A stretch of 34,289 bases of DNA, taken from contig CAJOIN010000009.1 in NCBI GenBank assembly GCA_905234515.1, positions 1 to 34,289 on the forward strand. Reading direction: 5' to 3'. Origin of the DNA: an uncultured Selenomonas sp. (GTDB lineage Bacteria; Bacillota; Negativicutes; Selenomonadales; Selenomonadaceae). The translations under genes were made by a program, and so were the position numbers. Positions 24,715 to 33,893 of this stretch are shown piece by piece. Position 1 is the first letter of the stretch, and each line of letters begins with the position of its first letter. The notes below the pieces were generated by a model. It saw only the letters and a list, made by a program, of their open reading frames with translations, did no database searches and was not told the DNA's origin.

Positions 24715-24726
24715 TGCAATTCCATC

Positions 24727-24760
24727 AAAAAAGCCCGCTGCAAAAGGCAACGGGCTTTTT
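24727..24760. terminator. Bidirectional terminator between glgB and glpF
   Basis: AAAAAGCCCG (24728-24737) pairs with CGGGCTTTTT (24751-24760). The stem is flanked by A and T runs on both sides, so it has a U-tract in both directions. It serves the convergent glgB (+) and glpF (-) transcripts. Confidence 0.9.
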
Positions 24761-24789
24761 CTTATAGGGTAATGTAATTTTTGCTTAGC

Positions 24790-25557
24790 TTAGCCGAAGT
24801 AACCGAATGCGCTGCAAGCTACATAAGCCAAAGCTGCGCCTACCAGCGGAGCAAACACAGGCACCCAAGCATAGCCCCAATCAGAGCCGCCTTTGCCCGG
24901 GATGGGCAGGATAGCATGAGCAATGCGGGGGCCAAGGTCACGGGCGGGGTTCATGGCATAACCAGTAGGGCCGCCGAGAGAGAGGCCAAGAGCCACGATG
25001 AGCATACCCACGATGTAGGGGCCAAAACCGTTGCCCAGGAAGGTGCTGGCAGCAGTCTCTGCGCTGTAACCAAACTTAGCGGAGAATGTCATCCAGATGA
25101 GGAACACCAGGAAGAAGGTTGCGCTGACCTCAGTAATGAAAGCCAGGGCATTGTTGCGGATGGCAGGAGCCGTGCTGAAGATGCCGAGCTTAGCGGCAGG
25201 ATCAGTAGTGCCTTCCCAATGAGCAAGATAAGTAAGCCAAACGATGGTAGCACCGACGATACCGCCGAGGATCTGTACCAAAGAAGTGACGATGAACTGG
25301 TTGAAGGTGTAAACACCAGCCAGAGTCTTAGCCAGCGTAACAGCCGGGTTCAGGTCAGCCTGAGGAGCACCAAAAGTAGTAGCGGTGAAAACACCGAAAG
25401 TAACACCAAATCCCCATCCAAAGGCTATGCAGATCCACCCGCCGCCCACACCTTTAGATTTGTTAAGCGTAAGGTTGGCGCAAACGCCGCAACCAAGAAC
25501 CAAGAGAACCATAGTTCCCAAGAACTCGCCTAAAAGGTTTTCGTAGCCTGTTACCAT
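24790..25557 (-). CDS. glpF: Glycerol uptake facilitator (aquaglyceroporin)
   Basis: GlpF is a six-helix membrane channel for passive glycerol entry. The two half-helix pore motifs are DLNPAVTLAK near residue 70 and MNPARDLGPRI near 205. The aspartate directly after NPAR is a mark of glycerol-conducting rather than water-only channels. At 255 aa it is of standard size. AGAGGGATTCAA precedes ATG 25557. It is the last gene of the glp transcript, after glpK, and ends before a bidirectional terminator. Confidence 0.95.
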   Translation of the reverse strand: MVTGYENLLGEFLGTMVLLVLGCGVCANLTLNKSKGVGGGWICIAFGWGFGVTFGVFTATTFGAPQADLNPAVTLAKTLAGVYTFNQFIVTSLVQILGGIVGATIVWLTYLAHWEGTTDPAAKLGIFSTAPAIRNNALAFITEVSATFFLVFLIWMTFSAKFGYSAETAASTFLGNGFGPYIVGMLIVALGLSLGGPTGYAMNPARDLGPRIAHAILPIPGKGGSDWGYAWVPVFAPLVGAALAYVACSAFGYFG

Positions 25558-25576
25558 TTGAATCCCTCTTTCTTAA

Positions 25577-25603
25577 ATAATATATAATTACTTGATATAT
25601 TAT
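25577..25603. repeat. AT-rich inverted repeat before glpF
   Basis: ATAATATAT (25577-25585) and ATATATTAT (25595-25603) are perfect 9-bp arms around a 9-nt loop, 20 bp before the glpF start. It could be a weak mRNA hairpin or a protein site. Confidence 0.35.
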
Positions 25604-25605
25604 CC

Positions 25606-25639
25606 CAGAGGGGGGGAGAGGAGTCCCCTCCCCCCTCTG
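25606..25639 (-). other. GC-rich stem-loop between glpK and glpF
   Basis: CAGAGGGGGGGAG pairs with CTCCCCCCTCTG, with one bulged G, around a short loop. On the minus strand GGGATAATAT rather than a U-run follows, so it looks more like an mRNA-stability or processing hairpin than a terminator. Confidence 0.55.
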
Positions 25640-25672
25640 AGAAATATCCCTTCTCAAGCGGGGAGTTGTTCC

Positions 25673-27190
<1,518 letters not shown>

Positions 27191-27246
27191 CTATTGATTA
27201 TTTTAAGAAAATTCCGGGTACACCTGGGGCGTTCCCGGGTGCCAAA

Positions 27247-27270
27247 CCAAGGGTGTGAATCACGCCTTGG
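27247..27270 (-). other. Stem-loop between the EIIB-like gene and glpK
   Basis: CCAAGG (27247-27252) pairs with CCTTGG (27265-27270), and an inner GTG/CAC extends the stem. No U-tract follows. The 113-bp spacer between these genes is otherwise only partly structured (a CCGGG/CCCGG repeat is also present). Confidence 0.35.
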
Positions 27271-27288
27271 CCTGATAAGCAGTTTTAA

Positions 27289-27597
27289 TTAATAGTCGCC
27301 CACGATTTTCTGGGCCAGATCCAAGATCTTGTCTGCATCAATATTGGCATAGAGATCCTTCGGAATCACCGCAGACTTCACATTGGGGTACTTCAGCTGA
27401 ATCTCAGGAAGTTCAAAGGAAGACTGGGGAGCCAGGAGGAGCACATCTGCAAATTCTGCAGCCTGCTTGACCTCATTCACCGGGTAGAAGCTGACCGAGC
27501 AGGGATAACCAAGACGGGCAGCCTCACTCTCCATGCGGCGCACCAACAGGTTGGTGGATACGCCAGCGGAGCAGAGCAAAACAATTCTACGAACCAT
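27289..27597 (-). CDS. Stand-alone PTS lactose/cellobiose-type EIIB-like protein
   Basis: This 102-aa protein has the fold-start of the lactose/cellobiose EIIB family. RRIVLLCSAGVSTNLLVRRM places the phospho-accepting Cys9 in the CSAGxST P-loop, followed by VLLLAPQSSFELPEIQLKYP. Such domains carry phosphate from EIIA to a sugar. No EIIA or EIIC lies nearby; the neighbours are glpC and glpK. It may serve a distant EIIC or act as a regulatory phosphoprotein linked to glycerol use; the latter is speculation. AAAGGAGTTTTAAA precedes ATG 27597. Confidence 0.82.
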   Translation of the reverse strand: MVRRIVLLCSAGVSTNLLVRRMESEAARLGYPCSVSFYPVNEVKQAAEFADVLLLAPQSSFELPEIQLKYPNVKSAVIPKDLYANIDADKILDLAQKIVGDY

Positions 27598-27624
27598 TTT
27601 AAAACTCCTTTCACTTGTGGCTTT

Positions 27625-27650
27625 GAAAGCTCCCCTGTCGGGAAGCTTCC
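27625..27650 (-). other. Stem-loop between glpC and the EIIB-like gene
   Basis: An 11-bp stem (27625-27635 with 27640-27650) closes a 4-nt loop. Its two non-canonical positions are G-U on the minus RNA but A-C on the plus strand, so it is shaped for the glp mRNA. No U-tract follows; a processing or stability role is more likely than termination. Confidence 0.5.
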
Positions 27651-27664
27651 AGGGTCTGCCAGTT

Positions 27665-28891
27665 TTACTTCTGGTAGGCCCTTGCTAATATTTCAATCGG
27701 GTGGCAGGTTTTAGCCTGCGTCCCGTGATTGATCTGCATACGGCAGGTACCGCAGTCACAGATGACCTCATTGGCCTTGCTGAGCTTGATGCGCTCAAAG
27801 AGCTTTTCACCAATCTTCATGGAAATATCATATTTATCTTTCTTGAAGCCATAGTTGCCAGAGATGCCGCAGCAGCCTGCGTCAGCCTTCTCCACCTTGA
27901 CCCCCGGCACATCCTTCAAGATATCATAAGCGGGAGTACCAAAGCCCTGGGACTTCAGATGGCAGGGAACATGATAGAGGAGTTCCTCATTCACCGCCTT
28001 GAAGGAAGTATTAAGCTCGCCCTTGCCAGCCAGGATTTCCAAATACTCGAAAGCATCATAGACATTCTGAGCTGCCTCGTGCATTTCCTCTTCATCAAAG
28101 AGTTCTGCATACTCCTGCTTCAGCATCAGAGAGCAACTGGTGCAGCAAGCCACCACAGGAATCCCCTTCTTTTTCCATTCGAGGATGCGGCTCACATTGT
28201 TGTGGGCATGCTCATGGGCCTCATCAAGATACCCCGTTACCACCATGGGGGAACCACAGCAGTTGAACTTCTCATCAACCAGGACTTCAATGCCATTGGC
28301 CTGCATGACCTTCACGAAGGCCACACCTACCTGGGGCTCGTTCTCGTTGATGTAGCAGCCGGGGTAGAACACAACCTTCTTGTCAGAGGGATTCTGCCTC
28401 ATATTCTTGAAAAGCTGATAGAAATTCTGGTCAGCATAGGCCGGCATATCACGCTCACCGGCGATGCCCATCATACCAAATACGCCGAAGGCCTTGCCGA
28501 TTTTCATGCCAAGATTGGCAAAGGTAGCGCCGAAGGGCATCATGCGCACCAACTTGGCCATGCGCTCTCCGTGAGCCAGCATATCATCGTGCTGCGGATG
28601 GGGATTATGCTTGTAATACTCCGCCCTCTGAAGCATGTTCAGAGTGGAAACGGCCACCCCGGAGGGGCAGGCACGGTCACAGGATTTGCAGTTGGAGCAG
28701 AAATCAAGGCTGTCCTCGTAGTCATCCTGGGAGAAGTGCATGCGGCCATGGGCAGGACCCACCAGTTTCGGTCCGCGGTACTCCTTGGAAGCTTCCATCA
28801 CCGGGCAGCTTGACATGCAGGAGGTGCAGGACAGGCAGTGGTCGGCTGTATAAACTGCTTTTTCTTCTTCAAAAATCTTTTCTTCGCTCAT
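27665..28891 (-). CDS. glpC: Anaerobic glycerol-3-phosphate dehydrogenase subunit C
   Basis: GlpC is the iron-sulphur, membrane-attached subunit that passes electrons from GlpAB to menaquinone. Two 4Fe-4S motifs are seen: C19, C22, C25, C29-Pro and C65, C68, C71, C75-Pro. Two cysteine-rich CCG-type domains follow, with FYPGCYINENEP to NCCGSPM and HVPCHLKSQGFG to GCCGISGNYGF. At 408 aa it matches E. coli GlpC closely in size. The ATG is preceded by GGGAGAG and GGAAGA. It is 21 bp from glpB. The related LutA/GlcF families share CCG domains, but the operon settles the assignment. Confidence 0.94.
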   Translation of the reverse strand: MSEEKIFEEEKAVYTADHCLSCTSCMSSCPVMEASKEYRGPKLVGPAHGRMHFSQDDYEDSLDFCSNCKSCDRACPSGVAVSTLNMLQRAEYYKHNPHPQHDDMLAHGERMAKLVRMMPFGATFANLGMKIGKAFGVFGMMGIAGERDMPAYADQNFYQLFKNMRQNPSDKKVVFYPGCYINENEPQVGVAFVKVMQANGIEVLVDEKFNCCGSPMVVTGYLDEAHEHAHNNVSRILEWKKKGIPVVACCTSCSLMLKQEYAELFDEEEMHEAAQNVYDAFEYLEILAGKGELNTSFKAVNEELLYHVPCHLKSQGFGTPAYDILKDVPGVKVEKADAGCCGISGNYGFKKDKYDISMKIGEKLFERIKLSKANEVICDCGTCRMQINHGTQAKTCHPIEILARAYQK

Positions 28892-28912
28892 TCTTCCGGA
28901 CTCTCCCTTCCC

Positions 28913-30160
28913 TTACATCTGTGCGGCTTTATAGCCGGAAGCCAGAGCCACGCCATTGCCGGAATGCTCGAAGCAAAGATCGTAGCCACCCAGGTCACGT
29001 CCGACAACATACACATTTTCAAGCACAAGCTTGCCATTTTCATCTACAGGACGAAGTTTTTCGTCCGTAAGCACGCCAGTCTTGGCATATCCCTGGGGTT
29101 TGTTGGAGAAAAGCTCTGCATTGCTCCAGTTTTCCTCGCCCTTGACGAAGAACACCGGCAGACCGAAGACCTCTTCCCTGGGCTGCTCGAAATCACGCAT
29201 AGTGATGCCGCCGCTATAGAAGCCGCCAGTAGCCAGGATGTACTTGTCAGCAGTGTAGACCTTCTGGCGGATACCTGCCTGGGCAATGACACCTGTGCAA
29301 CGCCCGCCCTCTTCTCTTGCTCCAATGACCTTGGTGTTCTCAACGAATTCCACACCATTGTCCTTGAGTGCCTGACGGAAAATAGCCTGCAGGCGCAAGC
29401 CATTGGTGGAAGGCGGCAAGCCCGTAGTCTCCACAACATCGGTCTCCATGCGGCTGGCTACAGTGAGGTAGCAGGCATGGCCGCTGGTGCCCAGAATCTG
29501 GGGAACAATCAGCACTGTCTCAGTCTGCCCCTTGTAGCTCTTGAGCTGCTCCGTAAAGGAATCCACTCCCTTGGGAGTATCCAGCCAGCGGGCCACGTCC
29601 AAAATAGTCAGGTCACGGCCACCTTCAATGCCCGTATCAATTTCCACGGATTCATAGGAGAGCTCCTCTCCCATGGCCTTCTTGAGGTTCTGGATCATGA
29701 TATCTGCGTAGAAGTCCTTGAGGCCTTTCACGCCCACAACCACGACCTTCTTCTTGCCCACAAAGGACTCGCTGCCGGACAGGGAATGGGGTGCCAGGCA
29801 GGTGGGCTTCAAAGTGCCCACAGCCGTGGGAACCATCATCTGGCTGTTCAGTGAACCGTGATAAGGCAGGTGATATTTCTTGGCAAAGGCACAGAAGAAC
29901 TCCACGGCCTTCTCCACATAATCTGCCCCAATCTTGCTGTATGGATGGTCAGCAGGCAGGCTCTTGATTCCCTCAAGGGGTGATTTCACAGCCTTGTGCT
30001 CATCATCAAAGGCTAAAATATCGATAAGCCCGCTATTTAATGAAAGGGAGCTGGCGCCATAGGTCAACAGCGTCACAGACTTTCCCTGCTGTGCGCTGGC
30101 CAGAGCTGCCGTCATACCGGCCACCCCGCTGCCTATGACTATGACATCTGAATGCTTCAT
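28913..30160 (-). CDS. glpB: Anaerobic glycerol-3-phosphate dehydrogenase subunit B
   Basis: GlpB is the FMN/FAD flavoprotein partner of GlpA. The dinucleotide-binding start, DVIVIGSGVAGMTAALASAQQGKSVTLL, is followed by SSLSLNSGLIDIL, and near the C-terminus ENVYVVGRDLGGYDLCFEHSGNGVALASGY fits the family. At 415 aa it is full length. ATG 30160 overlaps the end of glpA by 4 nt with GGAGAAGAGGC upstream, so GlpA and GlpB are coupled in translation, as expected for a complex. Confidence 0.93.
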   Translation of the reverse strand: MKHSDVIVIGSGVAGMTAALASAQQGKSVTLLTYGASSLSLNSGLIDILAFDDEHKAVKSPLEGIKSLPADHPYSKIGADYVEKAVEFFCAFAKKYHLPYHGSLNSQMMVPTAVGTLKPTCLAPHSLSGSESFVGKKKVVVVGVKGLKDFYADIMIQNLKKAMGEELSYESVEIDTGIEGGRDLTILDVARWLDTPKGVDSFTEQLKSYKGQTETVLIVPQILGTSGHACYLTVASRMETDVVETTGLPPSTNGLRLQAIFRQALKDNGVEFVENTKVIGAREEGGRCTGVIAQAGIRQKVYTADKYILATGGFYSGGITMRDFEQPREEVFGLPVFFVKGEENWSNAELFSNKPQGYAKTGVLTDEKLRPVDENGKLVLENVYVVGRDLGGYDLCFEHSGNGVALASGYKAAQM

Positions 30161-31770
30161 GCCTCTTCTCCCCCATTCACGTTAAATGATAATTCGTATA
30201 GTGCCCTGGTCATTTCCATCTCACGAATGGTACGGCCCAAAAGAACCGGACGGATGCCCTTCCAGCGACCCTGGAGGAACTCCTTCATCTGGCCGATGGA
30301 ATCCCTGGCAGCCTCATCCCTGCCCACCTTGGCAAAGACACTGGCGCTGCGAAGAGCACAGAAGTTGGCCTGGCAGGTGCCCATGCCAAGACGGGTGCGG
30401 CGGCGGATATCGTTGATGCGGAAGCTGCTGAGCTCCTTGGCCATCTCTTCCACCTCACCACGGGTGACATTCTCGCACTCGCAGAGCAGCTCGCGCTTCT
30501 CGGGATCCTTGGCCAAAGTCTCGGTAACCCTGGCAAAACGCTCTGGGCCCAAACGGGTAGCTGCAAGATCCGTACCGTAAGCCGGATAGTACTTGCGGGC
30601 AGCCTTCTTGGCTTCCTCAGAAACCTCAGGCACCAAAGGCTCTTCTGCAGTACGGCATTTTTCCTTGTTGCCCAGCTTGGCGCAAACCTGATCTGCCATC
30701 TTCTCTGCCATGAGACGGTAAGTTGTGAACTTGCCGCCTACGATGGTGAACATGCCTTTCAGGCTGTCCTGAGTCTCGTGGTCCACGATGGCAAAGCCAC
30801 GGGAAGCACTGCGACCAGAAGCACCTCCAGGAGGTATATAAAGAGGACGGGAACCGGCAAAAGCACGAAGCATACGGTAATTTCTCAAGTTTTCAAAGGT
30901 CATTTCGCCGATGGAGAGCAGATGTTCCACTTCCTCACGGGAAGTGCTGGTGTCCTCAGCGGTAGGCACGCTCATGGAAGTAGTGCCCAGGATAGTGATA
31001 GAGCCATGGGGCACGAAAATATCACCATCGGAGGATTTGTGCAGGCGATTCACCACATGGTTGGTGATGCGCTGGTTGAAAGCAATCAAGGTGCCCTTAT
31101 CCGGCTGAACCCCTACTTCCAGGCCTGCCAGCTCGGCCACCTTGCCAGCCCAGCCACCAGCAGCATTCACCAGGATGTCACAACCGATTTCGTACTCTTC
31201 TCCGCTGAAATAATCACGGACCTTGATGCCGTGAACTTCATTGTTTTCCTTGATGACTCCTACTACCTCCGTGTAGGTCTTCACCCGGCCGCCGTAACGC
31301 TTGGCAGAATCGACGTTCTGCCAGGACATGCGAAAGCCATCGATGGCCGCATCCGGCACCAGATAAGCAGAAACCACATGTTTGGAGAGGAGAGGCTCCA
31401 GCTCGAAAGCCTTCTGCAAGGTAATGGGCGTAGCTTCAATGCCACTGTCCTTGCACCCTTGCACCCACTGCTGCTCATAATCAGGATCATCACTGTCCAA
31501 GCGGACGAACATGCCGCCTGATGCCTCTACGCAGGACTTGCCAATCTTGCGCAGAATCATGTTCTCGATAATGCACTCCTTGGCAGCCTCCTGATCCTTT
31601 ACTGCATAGCGGCCACCGCTGTGCAGCAGGCCATGATAACGGGAACTGGCACCGTTCACCAGGTCCTGTTTCTCCACGAGCATGACGTCCACACCACGCA
31701 TCGCCAAGTCTCTCAGGATACCTACACCGGTAGCGCCGCCGCCGATAACAACGACTGTTGCTTTCTCCAT
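30157..31770 (-). CDS. glpA: Anaerobic glycerol-3-phosphate dehydrogenase subunit A
   Basis: GlpA is the catalytic FAD subunit oxidising glycerol-3-phosphate to dihydroxyacetone phosphate. VVVIGGGATGVGILRDLAMRG binds FAD, and NGASSRYHGLLHSGGRYAV and TIVGGKFTTYRLMAE are GlpA/GlpD signatures. The C-terminal BFD-like [2Fe-2S] domain shows CECENVTRGEV and GMGTCQANFC, which distinguishes GlpA from aerobic GlpD. The track starts at 31818; ATG 31770 (MEKATVVVIGG) has AAGGAGAG at good spacing and gives 537 aa. It is the first gene of the glp operon, some 195 nt after the predicted transcription start. Confidence 0.96.
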   Translation of the reverse strand: MEKATVVVIGGGATGVGILRDLAMRGVDVMLVEKQDLVNGASSRYHGLLHSGGRYAVKDQEAAKECIIENMILRKIGKSCVEASGGMFVRLDSDDPDYEQQWVQGCKDSGIEATPITLQKAFELEPLLSKHVVSAYLVPDAAIDGFRMSWQNVDSAKRYGGRVKTYTEVVGVIKENNEVHGIKVRDYFSGEEYEIGCDILVNAAGGWAGKVAELAGLEVGVQPDKGTLIAFNQRITNHVVNRLHKSSDGDIFVPHGSITILGTTSMSVPTAEDTSTSREEVEHLLSIGEMTFENLRNYRMLRAFAGSRPLYIPPGGASGRSASRGFAIVDHETQDSLKGMFTIVGGKFTTYRLMAEKMADQVCAKLGNKEKCRTAEEPLVPEVSEEAKKAARKYYPAYGTDLAATRLGPERFARVTETLAKDPEKRELLCECENVTRGEVEEMAKELSSFRINDIRRRTRLGMGTCQANFCALRSASVFAKVGRDEAARDSIGQMKEFLQGRWKGIRPVLLGRTIREMEMTRALYELSFNVNGGEEA

Positions 31771-31952
31771 CGTGAAACTCTCCTTTTTAAGCTTAAACTG
31801 ACCACCAAAGAAACTCATACAGTTTCAAATAAGCAATCATTGCACCCTTTGGAATTTACACGCAATTTATACTTCAATACAAAGAGTGTAGTCTTCGCTA
31901 TTAATTCATCACATTGGGCACGTCATAACATTTATTAACGCTCCCAACAACG

Positions 31953-31966
31953 ATATTTCGTTTACA
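31953..31966 (-). promoter_or_regulatory. cre-like site at the glpA transcription start
   Basis: On the minus strand TGTAAACGAAATAT resembles the CcpA cre consensus TGNAANCGNNNNCA, with the last two bases off. It begins 7 bp after the -10, where a bound repressor would block transcription. It also forms part of AACGATATTTCGTT, a small palindrome, so another regulator could use it. Confidence 0.35.
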
Positions 31967-31972
31967 GGTAAT

Positions 31973-32001
31973 ACTATACAACATCAACTTTCATTCGTCA
32001 A
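31973..32001 (-). promoter_or_regulatory. Promoter of the glp operon
   Basis: On the minus strand TTGACG (32001-31996), a 17-bp spacer and TATAGT (31978-31973) each match consensus at five of six bases. TTCGT-CAAT-ACGAA (31995-32007) is an inverted repeat straddling the -35. Confidence 0.75.
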
Positions 32002-32035
32002 TACGAAAACGCATATTTTATTATGTTTTTTCGTA
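32002..32035. repeat. TACGAAAA/TTTTCGTA inverted repeat upstream of the glpA -35
   Basis: Perfect 8-bp arms (32002-32009 and 32028-32035) are separated by 18 bp, placing the half-sites about two and a half helical turns apart just behind the glpA -35. This is a plausible operator or activator site; the cognate protein is unknown. Confidence 0.45.
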
Positions 32036-32135
32036 CTTGATAGCGTTTTTCTTATAATTTTTTATAAATACATTCATAAACCACCATATAACAGTTTTTT
32101 CTCTATTAGCCCTTTCTTTTTAATAAAAATACGTC

Positions 32136-32141
32136 TATAAT
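32136..32141 (+). promoter_or_regulatory. -10 element for the XRE regulator gene
   Basis: A perfect TATAAT lies 43 bp before the GTG start. The -35 region (about 32113-32118, TTTCTT) is weak. Confidence 0.45.
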
Positions 32142-32183
32142 TGTGATACAGAATGATAATTAACAAGACATGGAGGTGTACCC

Positions 32184-32501
32184 GTGACAAGAGAAGATTA
32201 TGTAAAGTCCTTGATTAAGGCACGCGGCTACACCTTCAAGGCCTTTGCCCAGGAAATTAATATGCCTTATACCACGCTGCTTTCCATACTTAATGGCTCC
32301 ATTGGCGGAGCAGCCATGGACAACGTACTGCGCATCAGCCAGGCCCTGGACTTCACCATCGAGGAACTGAATGAGATTTCTCAGGAACAACCTGGACCTA
32401 CACCAAACGCCCCTGATGATGATGAAGTACTGCTAAAGCTTATCCACAACCTGCCAGAAGAAAAGAAACGGGCATTAAAAATCCTGCTGACCAATCGTTA
32501 A
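32184..32501 (+). CDS. XRE-family helix-turn-helix regulator
   Basis: This is a 105-aa single-domain DNA-binding protein. The HTH covers about residues 5-63: YTFKAFAQEINMPYTTLLSILNG gives the two recognition-type helices, and VLRISQALDFTIEEL completes the five-helix Cro/C1 fold. A proline-rich acidic linker leads to EVLLKLIHNLPEEKKRALKILL, a short helical tail often used for dimerisation. GTG 32184 follows TGGAGGTGTACCC. It is divergent from glpA, so it may regulate the glp operon, itself or both; nothing in the sequence proves this. It is flanked by CAATACGAAA copies in opposite orientation. Confidence 0.85.
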   Translation: MTREDYVKSLIKARGYTFKAFAQEINMPYTTLLSILNGSIGGAAMDNVLRISQALDFTIEELNEISQEQPGPTPNAPDDDEVLLKLIHNLPEEKKRALKILLTNR

Positions 32502-32519
32502 GGGTCAGCAGGATTTTTT
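32477..32519. terminator. Bidirectional terminator between the XRE gene and hisA
   Basis: A perfect 16-bp stem (32477-32492 with 32503-32518) with a 10-nt loop has U-tracts in both directions. The left arm overlaps the last codons of the XRE gene. It ends both the XRE transcript (+) and the his transcript (-). Confidence 0.92.
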
Positions 32520-32544
32520 CATTGTCAATATTTCGTATTGTTTT

Positions 32545-33270
32545 TCATTCTGCCGCCAAAGCCAGGGCCTCTGGCAGGCTTAGGGTGTGCATATAGAGGG
32601 ACTTGCCTAGAATTGCTCCGGCGATGCCCTCTTTTTCGTATGCCTTTAACGCGCGGATATCCTCGATATTCTTGATACCACCGGAGGCCACCACCTGGAG
32701 ACCGCTTTTTTGCGCCATTTCCACGGTAGCTTCCACATTCACCCCAGCCAGGGTGCCATCACGGCTGATATCCGTATAGATGATGGTCTTAACCCCGGCA
32801 TCTGCCATCATCTTGCCCAATACTGGGGCTTCCAGATTACTGGTTTCCGCCCAGCCCTCCACAGCCACCATACCATTCTTGGCATCAATGCCAACTACCA
32901 CCCGGTCCCCAAACTCAGCGCAGGCTGCTTTCACCAGTTCCGGGTCATGAACTGCCACAGAGCCCAGGATTACCCGCTGCACACCAAGAGCCAGCACTTC
33001 CCGCACATCATCCATGGTACGAATGCCGCCCCCCATCTCCACGGGAATCTTTACCTTAGCCAGAATAGCCTTCACCGTTTCCAGGTTCTGTGGTCTGCCA
33101 GCCCTGGCCCCGTCCAAGTCCACCAAATGCAAAAATGTTGCCCCCTGGCTTTCCCATTCCGCCGCCATATCGGCAGGGCTGTCAGAGAATACAGTCTCCT
33201 GTTCAAAATCCCCCTTCAAAAGACGCACACACTTGCCCCCCCGAATATCTATAGCCGGAAAAAGTTCCAT
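32545..33270 (-). CDS. hisA: ProFAR isomerase HisA
   Basis: HisA is a (beta/alpha)8 enzyme that isomerises the ribosyl group of ProFAR to PRFAR in histidine synthesis. FPAIDIRGGKCVRLLKGDF carries the catalytic Asp. HLVDLDGARAG, EMGGGIRT, VVGIDAKNGMVAVEGW, YTDISRDGTLAG and VVASGGI are phosphate-binding and active-site motifs. The track starts with GTG 33288, but ATG 33270 (MELFPAIDI) has GAGGGGAG at good spacing and gives 241 aa. A few bases separate it from hisH. It is the last his gene in this transcript here, since hisF would be expected next but a terminator follows. Confidence 0.95.
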   Translation of the reverse strand: MELFPAIDIRGGKCVRLLKGDFEQETVFSDSPADMAAEWESQGATFLHLVDLDGARAGRPQNLETVKAILAKVKIPVEMGGGIRTMDDVREVLALGVQRVILGSVAVHDPELVKAACAEFGDRVVVGIDAKNGMVAVEGWAETSNLEAPVLGKMMADAGVKTIIYTDISRDGTLAGVNVEATVEMAQKSGLQVVASGGIKNIEDIRALKAYEKEGIAGAILGKSLYMHTLSLPEALALAAE

Positions 33271-33284
33271 GAATAACTCCCCTC

Positions 33285-33893
33285 TCACGCCCTGCGTGAC
33301 ACGAAATTCCGCAGTATCTTCAGCCCTATCTTGCCGGACTTCTCCGGATGGAACTGGGTAGCTTCCACATTGCCCTGCCGCACGGAGGCAGTGAGCTCAC
33401 TGCCGTAATTTGTTACTGCCGTCACCAAGCTTCTGTCCTCTGGCTGGGCATGGTAGCTATGGACGAAATACACATAGCTGCCGGCAGGCAACTCATCATA
33501 CAAATCTGTCCCCTGTTCCCTCGCCAGAGCGTTCCACCCCATATGGGGCACCTTCAGCCCCGGTGCCTCTATTTTCCGCACATGGCCCTTAAAGATGCCC
33601 AGCCCAGGTACCCCAGGGCTTTCCTCGCTGTCCTCAAAGAGAATCTGCAGGCCCACGCAGATGCCCAGCAGGGGCACCCCGACCTCAATCCTTTCCTTGA
33701 GGACAGGAATCAGGCCGGAGCGGTTCAGCTCCTTCATGCAGTCCCCAAAGGCGCCCACCCCCGGCAGTACAATCTTCTCTGCCTGACGGATTACCGCCTC
33801 ATCACTGGTGATTTCCGCCTCAGCCCCAGCTGCCAGCAGAGCCTTGTGGACGCTGAAAAGGTTGCCCACACCGTAATCTACTATTGCTATCAT
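33285..33893 (-). CDS. hisH: Imidazole glycerol phosphate synthase, glutaminase subunit HisH
   Basis: HisH releases ammonia from glutamine and feeds it to HisF. The start, [19 protein letters not shown], the oxyanion strand LPGVGAFGD, the nucleophile elbow LLGICVGLQILFE (Cys near residue 79) and the C-terminal ATQFHPEKSGKIGLKIL (His and Glu of the triad) are all present. The elbow has Val where most have Leu-Gly-Met (GICLGMQ), a conservative change. At 202 aa it is full length. ATG 33893 shares a base with the hisB stop. Confidence 0.95.
   Translation of the reverse strand: MIAIVDYGVGNLFSVHKALLAAGAEAEITSDEAVIRQAEKIVLPGVGAFGDCMKELNRSGLIPVLKERIEVGVPLLGICVGLQILFEDSEESPGVPGLGIFKGHVRKIEAPGLKVPHMGWNALAREQGTDLYDELPAGSYVYFVHSYHAQPEDRSLVTAVTNYGSELTASVRQGNVEATQFHPEKSGKIGLKILRNFVSRRA

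Larger units (their letters stand above)
31771..32183. other. 413-bp glpA/XRE divergent intergenic region
   Basis: No gene is seen here. The region is AT-rich and holds the glpA promoter, a cre-like site, several short ACGAA/TTCGT inverted repeats, AAAACGC...GCGTTTT arms and a probable -10 for the XRE gene. The glpA leader of about 195 nt contains no riboswitch I recognise. The 48 bp before ATG 31770 are open in frame with glpA but are poorer in start signals. Confidence 0.7.

Noticed and set aside
25606-25639. G-quadruplex in the seven-G run between glpK and glpF
   Set aside because: There is one long G-run on each strand paired with the opposite C-run; a hairpin explains it better than four separate G-tracts.
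27701-28813. 370-codon open frame antisense to glpC, and similar long plus-strand ORFs opposite mtaD, ahcY, glpB and glpA
   Set aside because: Each lies opposite a gene with clear family motifs and has no independent evidence of coding.
31771-31966. Possible riboswitch in the long glpA leader
   Set aside because: I see no known aptamer pattern; the region is AT-rich with only short repeats.
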